6,959 nucleotides of DNA. Source: Candidatus Zhuqueibacterota bacterium. Its GTDB lineage: Bacteria; SM23-31; B21-G16. Positions 1 through 6,573 of the stretch are shown one piece after another. Within the stretch, counting starts at the first letter, position 1. Each line of letters begins with the position of its first letter. Position numbers and translations under genes: made by a program. The stretch spans positions 1 to 6,959 of the forward strand of contig QNDJ01000078.1 in assembly GCA_003644825.1 (NCBI GenBank), written 5' to 3'. Below the pieces are notes generated by a model that saw only the letters and a program-made list of their open reading frames with translations, did no database searches and was not told the DNA's origin.

Positions 1-215
1 ATATTGACATTGTCTTTCAAAAATTAAAAAATTTTTTCTTTACAAAAGTTATTTATTATGTTATATTTCAAAAATAAAATTTCTATATCTGAAACATAAA
101 ATGATAATGGAATCAGAAGTAGATTTTTTACCTTCAGTAGTGCACATACAGTATAGCTCACAAGCACATGTTGTTCCAGTTATCCGTAATTTTCTTTAAA
201 AAATAAGGTGCAAAA

Positions 216-239
216 TTATTCACTCCAGGGGGTGAATAA
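216..239. promoter_or_regulatory. 24-base inverted repeat upstream of the SusC-type gene
   Basis: TTATTCACTC (216-225) pairs with GGGTGAATAA (230-239) around the loop CAGG, giving a 10-bp stem with one G-T wobble. It lies about 155 bases before the ATG. No T-run follows, so it does not look like an intrinsic terminator. It could be a DNA operator for a dimeric regulator or a hairpin in a long 5' leader. The structure is directly visible; the role is inference. Confidence 0.4.
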
Positions 240-334
240 AATTGCATTGCTGTTAAAAAGGTTTTTAAAGTAATACTTTTAATGAATGATATAACTTACG
301 CTGTTTTACATCATTTAAAAAATATAAAATATTT

Positions 335-365
335 TTGTAATCTGGTATAAAATTTGTAGTATAAT
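335..365 (+). promoter_or_regulatory. Weak candidate promoter for the SusC-type gene
   Basis: TTGTAA at 335-340 and TATAAT at 360-365 are separated by 19 bases and precede the ATG by about 30 bases. The spacing is longer than the usual 17, and similar hexamers arise easily in such AT-rich sequence. I see no good match to the Bacteroidota -7 element TAnnTTTG here. This is only the best placed candidate. Confidence 0.15.
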
Positions 366-382
366 AATATATTAATTAAAAT

Positions 383-390
383 AAGGAGGG
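383..390 (+). promoter_or_regulatory. Ribosome-binding site deciding the SusC start
   Basis: AAGGAGGG is an almost perfect Shine-Dalgarno sequence. GGAGG (385-389) lies five bases before ATG 395. The in-frame TTG at 392 would be only two bases away, so ATG 395 is taken as the start. Confidence 0.85.
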
Positions 391-394
391 ATTG

Positions 395-3300
395 ATGAAA
401 AGTAAAATTTCAATCTTTCTCGTTTGTATTTTGCTCTTGTTTTCCACCCTTGCTGTTGCACAGGAAAGAGCCATAATTAAAGGTACAGTGAAAGATGCAG
501 AAGGCAATCCACTGTATGGTGCAAATGTCTACATTAAAGGTATTGAGATTGGGGCAAGAATTAATCTTGGATCTGCAACTCTTCCTGAGGGTGATTATGA
601 GTTCATTGTTCCCGGCAAGTATGTTAAAGGTCAAGAGGTAACCCTGTATTCATCTTTTATGGGTTATAAGCTTGCTAAAACAACTATTACTTTAAAATCC
701 GGTACTATTACTCAAGATTTTGTAATGGAACTGGACGTTCTTGATATGGATGCTGTAGTAGTAACGGGTCTAATTGACGAAACACCCAGGAAAAAGCTTG
801 CTTTTACTGTAGACAAAGTAGAAAAAGAAGCTCTTGAATTAGCACCAGCTGTCAATGCTGGAAATGCAATTAGAGGAAAGGTTGCAAGTGCTGTTGTAAG
901 GAGTGGAGGCGGAAGGCCTGGTGATGGTGTGTCCATCAGGCTTCGTGGTGCAACGAGTATTTCTCTAAGTAATTCTCCTCTGATTATTGTAGATGGTGTT
1001 ATTACTAATGCAAGTATACGGGACATAGATGCTATGGATATTGAAAGCATTGAGGTGGTAAAAGGAGCAGCGGCTTCTTCCCTGTATGGGTCAAGGGCAG
1101 CAGCCGGAGTTATTCAGATTAAAACCAGGCGTGGAACCGGTCTCAAGCTCAATCAAACTCGAATACTTATCAGAAACGAATATGGATTCAACCAGATTGC
1201 TCGTATGGTAAAACTGTCGAGGCATCATCACTACAAGGTTAATGAACACAACCAGTTCATCGATAATGATGGTAATGTTCTGAAAACTTTTGATGAATTG
1301 AAGAGGCGGGTTGTGGATGATGACAATATTATAGATAATGAATACGAAAAAACTTATGACCAGTTTGACCTGTATTTTGACCCTGGAACTTTCTATACGA
1401 ATACTGCTTCGATAAGTCATAATACAAGAAATACGAACTTCAGGGTTTCTTTCACCAATATGCAGGAGAGTGGAATTGTTAAAGCTCTTAAGGGCTATAA
1501 TCGTAAGAATGCCCGTATAAACCTTGATCATACCATTCAGGAGGGGCTGAATTTTTCTATGAATGGATATTTTGCTCAGTCCTGGAGGGATAGAGAGGGA
1601 GGTGTTAATCCCTGGTATAGCCTTATGTTCCAGCCTGCAAATGCTAATTTGCTCCAGAAAAATGCCGACGGAACACCTTATATAATCCAGGTTGACCCTT
1701 TCATTATTGAAGAAAATCCACTCTATGCGTTCCATAATATTGATTATGAGGACAGACGTTTAAGAATAATGGGAAGTTTCAGTCTGCGATATACACCAAC
1801 TTACTGGTTCAATCTTGAGGCTAATTTCAGTTATGACAGGTCAGACAGAAATTCAAATCAATATGTTCCTAAAGGCTATAAAACAATTGATGCTTCAACC
1901 CTGAATATGGGAAGATACAGAAAAAGTAATGCCTATAATCAGGCAATTAATACAAGTATTACAGCCTCCTTCAATAAGGCTTTTGGGGACCTCGGGACAA
2001 AGGCAAAACTGAGATATCTTTACGAATCCCAGCATAATGATAGCTTTACTGCAACCGGCCAGGACCTTGTTGTTAAAGGAGTAAAAAGTTTCGGTGTTGT
2101 GCAGGGTGAAAAAATGCTGAGTTCTTATATGACCGATATTCGTTCATTAGGATACTATTTCGTTGGTGGTGCGGATTATAAGGAAAGATATATTATGGAC
2201 TTCCTGCTCAGGCGAGATGGGAGTTCATTGTTTGGTCCAGAAAATAGATGGAATACATACTATCGTATCAGTGGAGCCTGGCGTGTAGCTCAGGAACCCT
2301 GGTGGTTTACTGATAAAATTAATGAGTTAAAACTGCGTTATTCTTTAGGAACAGCAGGAGGAAGACCTTCTTTTGCAGCCCAGTATGAAACATTCAGTGT
2401 TTCTGCAGGCTCTGTTTCCAAGAGTACTCTTGGAAATAAAAGGCTTAAACCCCAGCTTTCTATTGAGCAGGAAATCGGTATTGATATAGCATTTCTGGAC
2501 AGGTTTTCTTTTGATTTTACCTATGCTAACACAGAGACAAGAGATCAGATTCTTTCGGTTCCTCTTGCCGGTTATTATGGATACACAAGCCAGTACCAGA
2601 ATGCTGGTACATTACGTTCCTGGACATTTGAGTCAAGCCTTAATGCTGTAATCTTAAGTAAGAGAGATTACAGCTGGTCTGCAAGGCTAATTTTTGACAG
2701 AACAAGACAGAAAATTTTGAAATTAAACAGACCCCCCTGGAGAGGTGGACCCAATAATAATTTCTACTACAGAGAAGGAGAGATTTTTGGGAGGCTATAC
2801 GGAGATAAATTTATGACAAGCCTCAATGAGTTGAAAACCTATAAAGGTGGTATTCATGCAAATAGTATGGACCAATTCCAGATTAATGATGATGGTCTTC
2901 TTGTACCTGTTGGTTCAGGCAAAAGCTGGAAAGATGGGTTGAGTAAAAACCTGTGGGGCACAAAGGTTACCATTGATGGTGTTGTTTATGATTGGGGACT
3001 TCCCATTAAATATGAGAATGAGGAAGGGAAAACATTCTGGCCGATAGGAAATGTTATTCCGGACTTCAATCTGGCATTCACAAACAACTTCAGATGGAAA
3101 GGATTTCAGGTATATGTTCTGTTTGATGCATCGATTGGTGGAGATATTTATAATGAAACGAGGCAATGGAGCTACAGGGAACTCAATCATGGTGATTGTG
3201 ACCAGGCTGGTAAACCAGAATATGCAAAAAAACCAACCTACTACTTATCCAAGTTATACAATGTAAATGCAAATATTAGCTGGTTTGTTGAAAGTGGAAC

Positions 3301-3556
3301 TTTCGTTAAGTTGAGAGAGATGAACGTTAGATATACGTTTACCAGAGCCCAGTTGAATAAATTGTTTGGAGGATTTCTCGGGAGAACATTCAGCAGGGTT
3401 TCACTGGGCATAATAGGTCGTAATTTGTATACCTGGACGAAATATACAGGCTGGGATCCTGATGTAGGTACAAGTGATGCTACAATTTACAGAATAGATG
3501 ATTTTGGATATCCACATTTCAGGACTTTTACAGGATTTCTGGAATTTGAATTTTAA
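395..3556 (+). CDS. SusC/RagA family TonB-dependent outer-membrane transporter
   Basis: This 1053-residue protein is predicted to be a TonB-dependent barrel that imports ligands, usually glycans or peptides, across the outer membrane with its SusD partner. Residues 1-22 are a signal peptide (KSK, hydrophobic core, AVA before Gln23). Residues 27-113 are a carboxypeptidase-regulatory-like beta-sandwich (IKGTVKDAEGNPLYGANVYI, later SSFMGYK). A TonB-box-like DAVVVTG lies at 119-125. The plug follows to about 247, with IRLRGATS (181-188), SPLIIVDGV (194-202) and the SusC signature DIESIEVVKGAAASSLYGSR (215-234). The rest is an aromatic-rich beta-barrel ending FLEFEF, with the terminal Phe expected for barrel insertion. 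Length is normal for the family and no frame break is seen. The start is fixed by AAGGAGGG at 383-390. The SusD-type gene follows 83 bases on. There is no extra N-terminal sigma-regulator (STN) domain, so direct anti-sigma control is not indicated. Family assignment is very secure; the substrate is unknown. Confidence 0.97.
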   Translation: MKSKISIFLVCILLLFSTLAVAQERAIIKGTVKDAEGNPLYGANVYIKGIEIGARINLGSATLPEGDYEFIVPGKYVKGQEVTLYSSFMGYKLAKTTITLKSGTITQDFVMELDVLDMDAVVVTGLIDETPRKKLAFTVDKVEKEALELAPAVNAGNAIRGKVASAVVRSGGGRPGDGVSIRLRGATSISLSNSPLIIVDGVITNASIRDIDAMDIESIEVVKGAAASSLYGSRAAAGVIQIKTRRGTGLKLNQTRILIRNEYGFNQIARMVKLSRHHHYKVNEHNQFIDNDGNVLKTFDELKRRVVDDDNIIDNEYEKTYDQFDLYFDPGTFYTNTASISHNTRNTNFRVSFTNMQESGIVKALKGYNRKNARINLDHTIQEGLNFSMNGYFAQSWRDREGGVNPWYSLMFQPANANLLQKNADGTPYIIQVDPFIIEENPLYAFHNIDYEDRRLRIMGSFSLRYTPTYWFNLEANFSYDRSDRNSNQYVPKGYKTIDASTLNMGRYRKSNAYNQAINTSITASFNKAFGDLGTKAKLRYLYESQHNDSFTATGQDLVVKGVKSFGVVQGEKMLSSYMTDIRSLGYYFVGGADYKERYIMDFLLRRDGSSLFGPENRWNTYYRISGAWRVAQEPWWFTDKINELKLRYSLGTAGGRPSFAAQYETFSVSAGSVSKSTLGNKRLKPQLSIEQEIGIDIAFLDRFSFDFTYANTETRDQILSVPLAGYYGYTSQYQNAGTLRSWTFESSLNAVILSKRDYSWSARLIFDRTRQKILKLNRPPWRGGPNNNFYYREGEIFGRLYGDKFMTSLNELKTYKGGIHANSMDQFQINDDGLLVPVGSGKSWKDGLSKNLWGTKVTIDGVVYDWGLPIKYENEEGKTFWPIGNVIPDFNLAFTNNFRWKGFQVYVLFDASIGGDIYNETRQWSYRELNHGDCDQAGKPEYAKKPTYYLSKLYNVNANISWFVESGTFVKLREMNVRYTFTRAQLNKLFGGFLGRTFSRVSLGIIGRNLYTWTKYTGWDPDVGTSDATIYRIDDFGYPHFRTFTGFLEFEF

Positions 3557-3575
3557 TCAGGAGAAAATTTTAATA

Positions 3576-3603
3576 CAGGGGTATCCATATACGGGTGCCC
3601 CTG
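3576..3603 (+). promoter_or_regulatory. Intergenic hairpin between the SusC- and SusD-type genes
   Basis: CAGGGGTATCC (3576-3586) pairs with GGGTGCCCCTG (3593-3603) around the loop ATATAC: 11 bp, two of them G-U, with a G/C-rich base. It starts 19 bases after the SusC stop and ends 27 bases before the SusD Shine-Dalgarno. The next bases are CAAAAATTTTATT, not a clean T-run, so complete termination is unlikely. As inference it could protect the upstream mRNA from 3' exonucleases or act as a partial attenuator setting the SusC:SusD ratio. Confidence 0.6.
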
Positions 3604-3630
3604 CAAAAATTTTATTAAGAAATTTAATGT

Positions 3631-3635
3631 GGAGG
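3631..3635 (+). promoter_or_regulatory. Ribosome-binding site of the SusD-type gene
   Basis: GGAGG lies four bases before ATG 3640, in GTGGAGGCAGT. It supports this start, which places a lipoprotein signal directly at the N terminus. Confidence 0.8.
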
Positions 3636-3639
3636 CAGT

Positions 3640-5199
3640 ATGAAAAAGTTAATAGTTTTTAATATTCTGCTTTTGTTTTTTTTCTTTTTAACATTATGCT
3701 CCACAGATCTTAGCGTACAGAATGAAAACAATCCAGATGCTGCAAGGGCTCTTTCTGAACCAAAAGATGTGGAGGGGTTGATTGGAGGCTCATATAGAAA
3801 CTGGTGGAGCAATACCCAGAAATCATACCCGGGAATGGCTTTGGGTGTAGCTGCCTGGGAAATTACATCATCCTGGGGTAATTTTGGTATGCAGAATGCT
3901 GGCACCGAGCCAAGAATGCCCTATGATAATAGACCAACAGGAAGATACAGAACGGCAGAATATCCCTGGTATGGTATGTACAGGTCAATATCTGCTGTTA
4001 ATGATGGTCTGGTAGCAATTAATAAGGGATTGAAAATAGGAGAGGACGGAAAAGATAATCCTCGGGCAAAGGCTTTTGCGAAATTTGTTCAGGGTATATC
4101 TCATGGTTTTCTTGGTTGTTTTATTGACAAAGCATTTATATTTACAGAGGATGTTGACCTTGAGACAACCCAGCTTGAACTTAAACCTTATAACGAGGTA
4201 GTACAGGCAGCAGTTCAGATGCTTGAGGAATGCATTCAAATCTGTGAGAGTAACAGTTTTACACTGCCGGATACCTGGATAAATGGTTTACCATTAACTA
4301 ATACTGAACTTGCACAGCTTGCCCATTCTTACATTGCTCGTTTTCTTCTTCAGGTTGCTCGCAGCCCAGAGGAAAGAGCACAAACCGATTGGAATAAAAT
4401 TCTGGAACACTGCAATCAGGGTATTGTAACAGATTTTGCACCTATAGGTGATGGCGATTACTGGTGGGACCGTTTGAAATATCAGGGACAGCATCCTACC
4501 TGGGTCAGGGCTTCCTATCATACCATAGGTGTTCTTGATAAATCAGGAAATTTCCAGAAATGGATTAATACTCCAGTAGCTGACCGCTCATATATTTACA
4601 TAACTGTGGATGATAAAAGAATTACCAATGGTGACCCTAAAAGTAATGGGACCGATTTTGGTTACTATGGACCTTGCCAATTCAGACCAGATCGTGGAAC
4701 GTACTTCTTCTCTTATTATATGCATAATCGTTACAAATATCACTATGATAATGGTGCAACCGGTCCTATGCCAGCATTTATAGTTACAGAACTTAACCTG
4801 ATTAAAGCTGAAGCAATGTATGAACTTGGTATGAGTGGTGTTGCTGATATTATAAATCAAACCAGAGTGGGAAGAGGACATCTTCCTCCGGCAACGGATA
4901 GCGATTCTGACCTGTTAGAAAAGTTGAAATACGAAAAGAGAATCGAAACTTTTCTTACCGGTAGTTGTATTGCTTTTTATGATGACAGACGATGGGGTGA
5001 CCTGACTCCAGGAACACCAATTCATTACCCTGTTCCTGGAAAGGAACTTGAGATTCTTCAAATGGAAATTTACACCTTCGGTGGTGCTGGCAATCCTGGT
5101 TCTGCACCAAAATTGAGCAATCTGCCAATTGATATATCGTTGATTCCTAAACCGGAAGGCTCTTTACGAAAAGTTGATGCAGGACTAAAATTAGAATAG
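3640..5199 (+). CDS. RagB/SusD family nutrient-uptake outer-membrane lipoprotein
   Basis: This 519-residue protein is the expected partner of the upstream transporter: a surface-exposed, lipid-anchored, mostly helical (TPR-like) lid that captures ligand over the barrel. The lipoprotein signal is MKKL, a very Phe/Leu-rich core, then LTLC with the lipidated Cys at position 20. Family features include the N-terminal NENNPDAARALSEPKDVEGL (28-47), SSWGNFGM (77-84), a helix-rich middle with NDGLVAINKGL (121-131) and LAQLAHSYIARFLLQVA (224-240), LNLIKAEAMYELG (385-397), and the C-terminal KRIETFLTGSCIAFYDDRRW (433-452) followed by GDLTPGTPIHYPVP (453-466). That last block is typical of SusD proteins near the end. 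Length is within the usual range and no frame break is seen. Substrate cannot be read from the sequence because binding-site residues in this family are poorly conserved. The 83-base spacing and shared strand suggest co-transcription with the transporter. Confidence 0.95.
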   Translation: MKKLIVFNILLLFFFFLTLCSTDLSVQNENNPDAARALSEPKDVEGLIGGSYRNWWSNTQKSYPGMALGVAAWEITSSWGNFGMQNAGTEPRMPYDNRPTGRYRTAEYPWYGMYRSISAVNDGLVAINKGLKIGEDGKDNPRAKAFAKFVQGISHGFLGCFIDKAFIFTEDVDLETTQLELKPYNEVVQAAVQMLEECIQICESNSFTLPDTWINGLPLTNTELAQLAHSYIARFLLQVARSPEERAQTDWNKILEHCNQGIVTDFAPIGDGDYWWDRLKYQGQHPTWVRASYHTIGVLDKSGNFQKWINTPVADRSYIYITVDDKRITNGDPKSNGTDFGYYGPCQFRPDRGTYFFSYYMHNRYKYHYDNGATGPMPAFIVTELNLIKAEAMYELGMSGVADIINQTRVGRGHLPPATDSDSDLLEKLKYEKRIETFLTGSCIAFYDDRRWGDLTPGTPIHYPVPGKELEILQMEIYTFGGAGNPGSAPKLSNLPIDISLIPKPEGSLRKVDAGLKLE

Positions 5200-5242
5200 A
5201 TAATATAAAAAAAATCTGAGAAGATACAGTATATAAGCTAAG

Positions 5243-5299
5243 ATATGGACGGGCAGAGGCAAACTATATATTTATAGTTTGATAATGCCCGTCTTATAT
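5243..5299 (+). terminator. Compound hairpin after the SusD-type gene, possible transcript end
   Basis: The outer stem GACGGGCA (5248-5255) pairs with TGCCCGTC (5286-5293). The inner stem CAAACTATA (5260-5268) pairs with TATAGTTTG (5273-5281) around TATT. Between them is a 4x4 internal loop (GAGG opposite ATAA). A lower ATAT helix (5243-5246 with 5296-5299) extends the base through a G-U pair and one bulged T. It starts about 44 bases after the stop. The downstream sequence is only moderately T-rich, so intrinsic termination is plausible but not clear; 3'-end protection or a DNA cruciform are alternatives. Confidence 0.45.
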
Positions 5300-5366
5300 T
5301 GAATTTCAACAGGTATAAACAATTTTATTCTTTATATTTGAATTTCTGATTCCTATTATGAAAAGC

Positions 5367-5382
5367 CAGGCAGAGATGCCTG
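5367..5382 (-). repeat. Dispersed palindrome, copy 1
   Basis: CAGGCA (5367-5372) pairs with TGCCTG (5377-5382) around GAGA. Read on the minus strand it is TCAGGCATCTCTGCCTG, matching the family core GTCAGGCATC seen in copies 2 and 3. The stem is shorter than in the other copies because the outer bases have diverged. Confidence 0.5.
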
Positions 5383-5477
5383 AAATTTATTTTACACCAT
5401 TCTAAATTTTTTATATTTTTTCAGGAACAGATTTTTATGAATTGAAGTATAAAAATAGAGATGATTTATTTTAAATT

Positions 5478-5482
5478 GAGGA
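5478..5482 (+). promoter_or_regulatory. Weak ribosome-binding site of the lipoprotein gene
   Basis: GAGGA lies eight bases before ATG 5491. It is weaker than the sites of the two upstream genes, suggesting lower translation. The lipoprotein-like signal directly after ATG 5491 supports this start. Confidence 0.5.
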
Positions 5483-5490
5483 TATTTTAA

Positions 5491-6054
5491 ATGAAACGTT
5501 CGTCAATTTTTATTTTAATTATATCGATTATTTTTTTAATTTTGCCTCTTTTCATTAATTGTTCGGGCTCTTTTGGTGGGAAAACTAGTGGAAGATTCAG
5601 AACTAATTTAGGGCTTGTTACCAGCTATGATTTTAATGAAAAAACTTTTCGCATTCTTAATAAATATCAGTATGATGTTGTTCGAACGGAACAGACACCT
5701 GAAGAACAGTATGTAGAGACTCAATGGAAGGACCATCTTCCTTATGCGGATGAGCAGGAACTTGGTGTTGTAGCTTCAAGAACGAGAATTATACTCAGGG
5801 CAAGGCCAAGAACAAGAAGTGAAACACGGGAACAGACTGTAAAAAGCCAGAATATGGAGGAACTACCCGTAGTAGGTGGTGGAAAAGTGCTGGCAGGTTT
5901 GAATAGAGTTGAATTTGTGGCTGAGTATATGGTTCAACTTCAGGATAATCTTGAATGGCAACAAATCCCGATGACAAAGGCAGTAAAAAAATATCTGAGA
6001 AGAGTTGCTGATGAATTAAAAATGGAATATGTTACTGGAATAAGAAAATTTTAA
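5491..6054 (+). CDS. Putative lipoprotein of unknown function, 187 residues
   Basis: I do not recognise this protein. Residues 1-23 are a signal segment: MKR, then a long Ile/Leu/Phe core, ending FIN before Cys24. Cys followed by SGSFGGKTSG resembles a lipoprotein anchor and linker, although Asn at -1 departs from the usual Gly/Ala/Ser. The mature part looks like one alpha/beta domain. It has strands around FRILNKYQYDVVRT (53-66), YVETQWK (74-80) and RTRIILRARPRTR (97-109), a Gly-rich turn VVGGGK (127-132), strands RVEFVAEYMVQL (139-150) and LEWQQIP (154-160), and a C-terminal amphipathic helix TKAVKKYLRRVADELKMEY (162-180). The 97-113 segment is strikingly arginine-rich. The arrangement loosely recalls small helix-grip envelope lipoproteins such as BamC, but this is a guess from layout only. 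It follows the SusCD-like pair on the same strand but 291 bases away, so a functional link is possible, not shown. It is a real gene by signal sequence, codon pattern and length. Confidence 0.85.
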   Translation: MKRSSIFILIISIIFLILPLFINCSGSFGGKTSGRFRTNLGLVTSYDFNEKTFRILNKYQYDVVRTEQTPEEQYVETQWKDHLPYADEQELGVVASRTRIILRARPRTRSETREQTVKSQNMEELPVVGGGKVLAGLNRVEFVAEYMVQLQDNLEWQQIPMTKAVKKYLRRVADELKMEYVTGIRKF

Positions 6055-6058
6055 ATTT

Positions 6059-6089
6059 TTTTCGGTCAGGCGTGATGCCTGACCGAAAA
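6059..6089 (-). repeat. Dispersed palindrome, copy 2, at the 3' end of the lipoprotein gene
   Basis: TTTTCGGTCAGGC (6059-6071) pairs perfectly with GCCTGACCGAAAA (6077-6089) around GTGAT: 13 bp, beginning four bases after the stop codon. The minus strand reads GTCAGGCATCACGCCTGAC, which gives its orientation. Its position suggests it serves as a transcript end or mRNA stabiliser, but the plus strand continues TTATTGC rather than a T-run, so it is not a textbook intrinsic terminator. Confidence 0.65.
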
Positions 6090-6096
6090 TTATTGC

Positions 6097-6234
6097 TTAA
6101 TTAAATTTATACAATGAGCATTTCTTCTCGAGTTTTTTAACATAACATATCACCTCTATTAAGCCTTCATCAAAATCTGGTGTCATTACGAGCCCCATAC
6201 GGAGTGAAGTAATCTTTTCAATAATCAGGAAATA
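6097..6234 (-). pseudogene. Possible 3' remnant of a gene (45 codons)
   Basis: The minus strand is open from 6234 to a TAA at 6099-6097. The translation looks protein-like, for example MTPDFDEGLIEVI followed by CYVKKLEKKCSLYKFN, with a mixed composition unlike the A/T-rich surroundings. ATG codons at 6198 and 6186 have no Shine-Dalgarno, and a TAA at 6237-6235 closes the frame upstream. The first third overlaps the repeat-like patch at 6184-6215, so it could also be chance. I do not recognise a parent family. Confidence 0.2.
6184..6215. repeat. Repeat-like patch with ATTAC/GTAAT ends
   Basis: CATTACGAG at 6184-6192 and GAAGTAATCT at 6206-6215 flank CCCCATACGGAGT, and ATTAC (6185-6189) is complementary to GTAAT (6209-6213). 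The layout resembles a degenerate copy of the widespread dispersed element of the CATTGCGAG...GAAGCAATCT type found in many bacterial genomes, with several G-to-A or C-to-T changes. The resemblance is from memory. Confidence 0.3.
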
Positions 6235-6290
6235 TTATAAGATAAATAGAATAAATACTCTTAATACAGATGTATCATATCAAAAGTCGT

Positions 6291-6314
6291 AGGTCAGGCA
6301 TCCCTGCCTGACCT
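6291..6314 (+). repeat. Dispersed palindrome, copy 3
   Basis: AGGTCAGGCA (6291-6300) pairs perfectly with TGCCTGACCT (6305-6314) around TCCC. This is the cleanest example of the family, reading GTCAGGCATCCCTGCCTGAC on the plus strand. No gene ends here, so it is not simply a terminator of a neighbouring gene. Confidence 0.7.
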
Positions 6315-6324
6315 GTTACATATC

Positions 6325-6338
6325 GCTCCTATCGGAGC
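6325..6338. repeat. Small GCTCC/GGAGC hairpin
   Basis: GCTCC (6325-6329) pairs with GGAGC (6334-6338) around TATC, ten bases after palindrome copy 3. It is G/C-rich against an A/T-rich background and resembles short dispersed repeats seen in other genomes; only one copy is present here. Confidence 0.35.
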
Positions 6339-6430
6339 TCTCAAATAAAACAATATCCATCCTTGCAAAGTAATATTTATTAACTTAACCGCAATTATAC
6401 AGTTAAAAAACACGAAAAGAAACCGCAAAG

Positions 6431-6448
6431 GGCGCAAAAAAGGCGCAA
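6431..6448. repeat. GGCGCAA direct repeat in a purine-rich patch
   Basis: GGCGCAA occurs at 6431-6437 and 6442-6448, within a purine-rich stretch from about 6411 that also contains CCGCAAAG. The pattern looks like a decayed CGCAAAG-type tandem repeat of the sort found between genes in environmental bacteria. Function unknown. Confidence 0.3.
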
Positions 6449-6573
6449 CCATAAAGTCAGGAAGTTCGAAGAGAATATATCACTATACATTATGGAAGTT
6501 TTAATAGAACCAAAAAACCTACAAAAATATATTTTTCATACAATATATGAATATCACAAATAAAAACATAAAT

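Larger units (their letters stand above)
1..382. other. AT-rich upstream region without a clear gene
   Basis: No convincing gene is seen before the first Shine-Dalgarno site. Most of the stretch is A/T runs, but roughly 101-199 is less AT-rich and holds two overlapping short open frames. The plus frame runs from ATG 101 (or ATG 107) to TAA 197-199, 32 residues, ending VVPVIRNFL. The minus frame is open from 195 down to 64, has no upstream ATG, and reads a cysteine-rich TCACELYCMC. Neither has a ribosome-binding site. A hairpin lies at 216-239 and the leader of the transporter gene follows. The island could be a remnant of an upstream gene or part of the regulatory region. Confidence 0.5.
5200..5490. 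other. Structured gap between SusD-type gene and lipoprotein gene
   Basis: This 291-base gap has no supported gene. It contains the compound hairpin at 5243-5299, the short palindrome at 5367-5382 and a T-rich stretch before the weak ribosome-binding site at 5478-5482. A TATAAA at 5448-5453 could be a -10 element for the next gene, but I see no good -35 partner. Confidence 0.5.

Noticed and set aside
253-268. TTAAAAA-GG-TTTTTAA inverted repeat
   Set aside because: It is A/T-only pairing with a two-base loop, expected in this composition.
392-394. TTG as start of the SusC-type gene
   Set aside because: It lies only two bases from the Shine-Dalgarno core; ATG 395 has proper spacing.
1091-1735. 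Long minus-strand open frame inside the SusC-type gene (214 codons)
   Set aside because: It is fully antisense to a secure gene, has no recognisable motif, and is explained by the coding pattern of the other strand. The same applies to the other minus-strand frames over the three genes.
3051-3266. Plus-strand open frame of 71 codons inside the SusC-type gene
   Set aside because: It is an out-of-frame shadow of the barrel-coding sequence with no ribosome-binding site.
6492-6563. Small plus-strand ORF, 23 residues, starting MEVLIEPKNL
   Set aside because: It has no ribosome-binding site at a proper distance, is A/T-rich, and the upstream part of its frame runs through a repeat-like patch.
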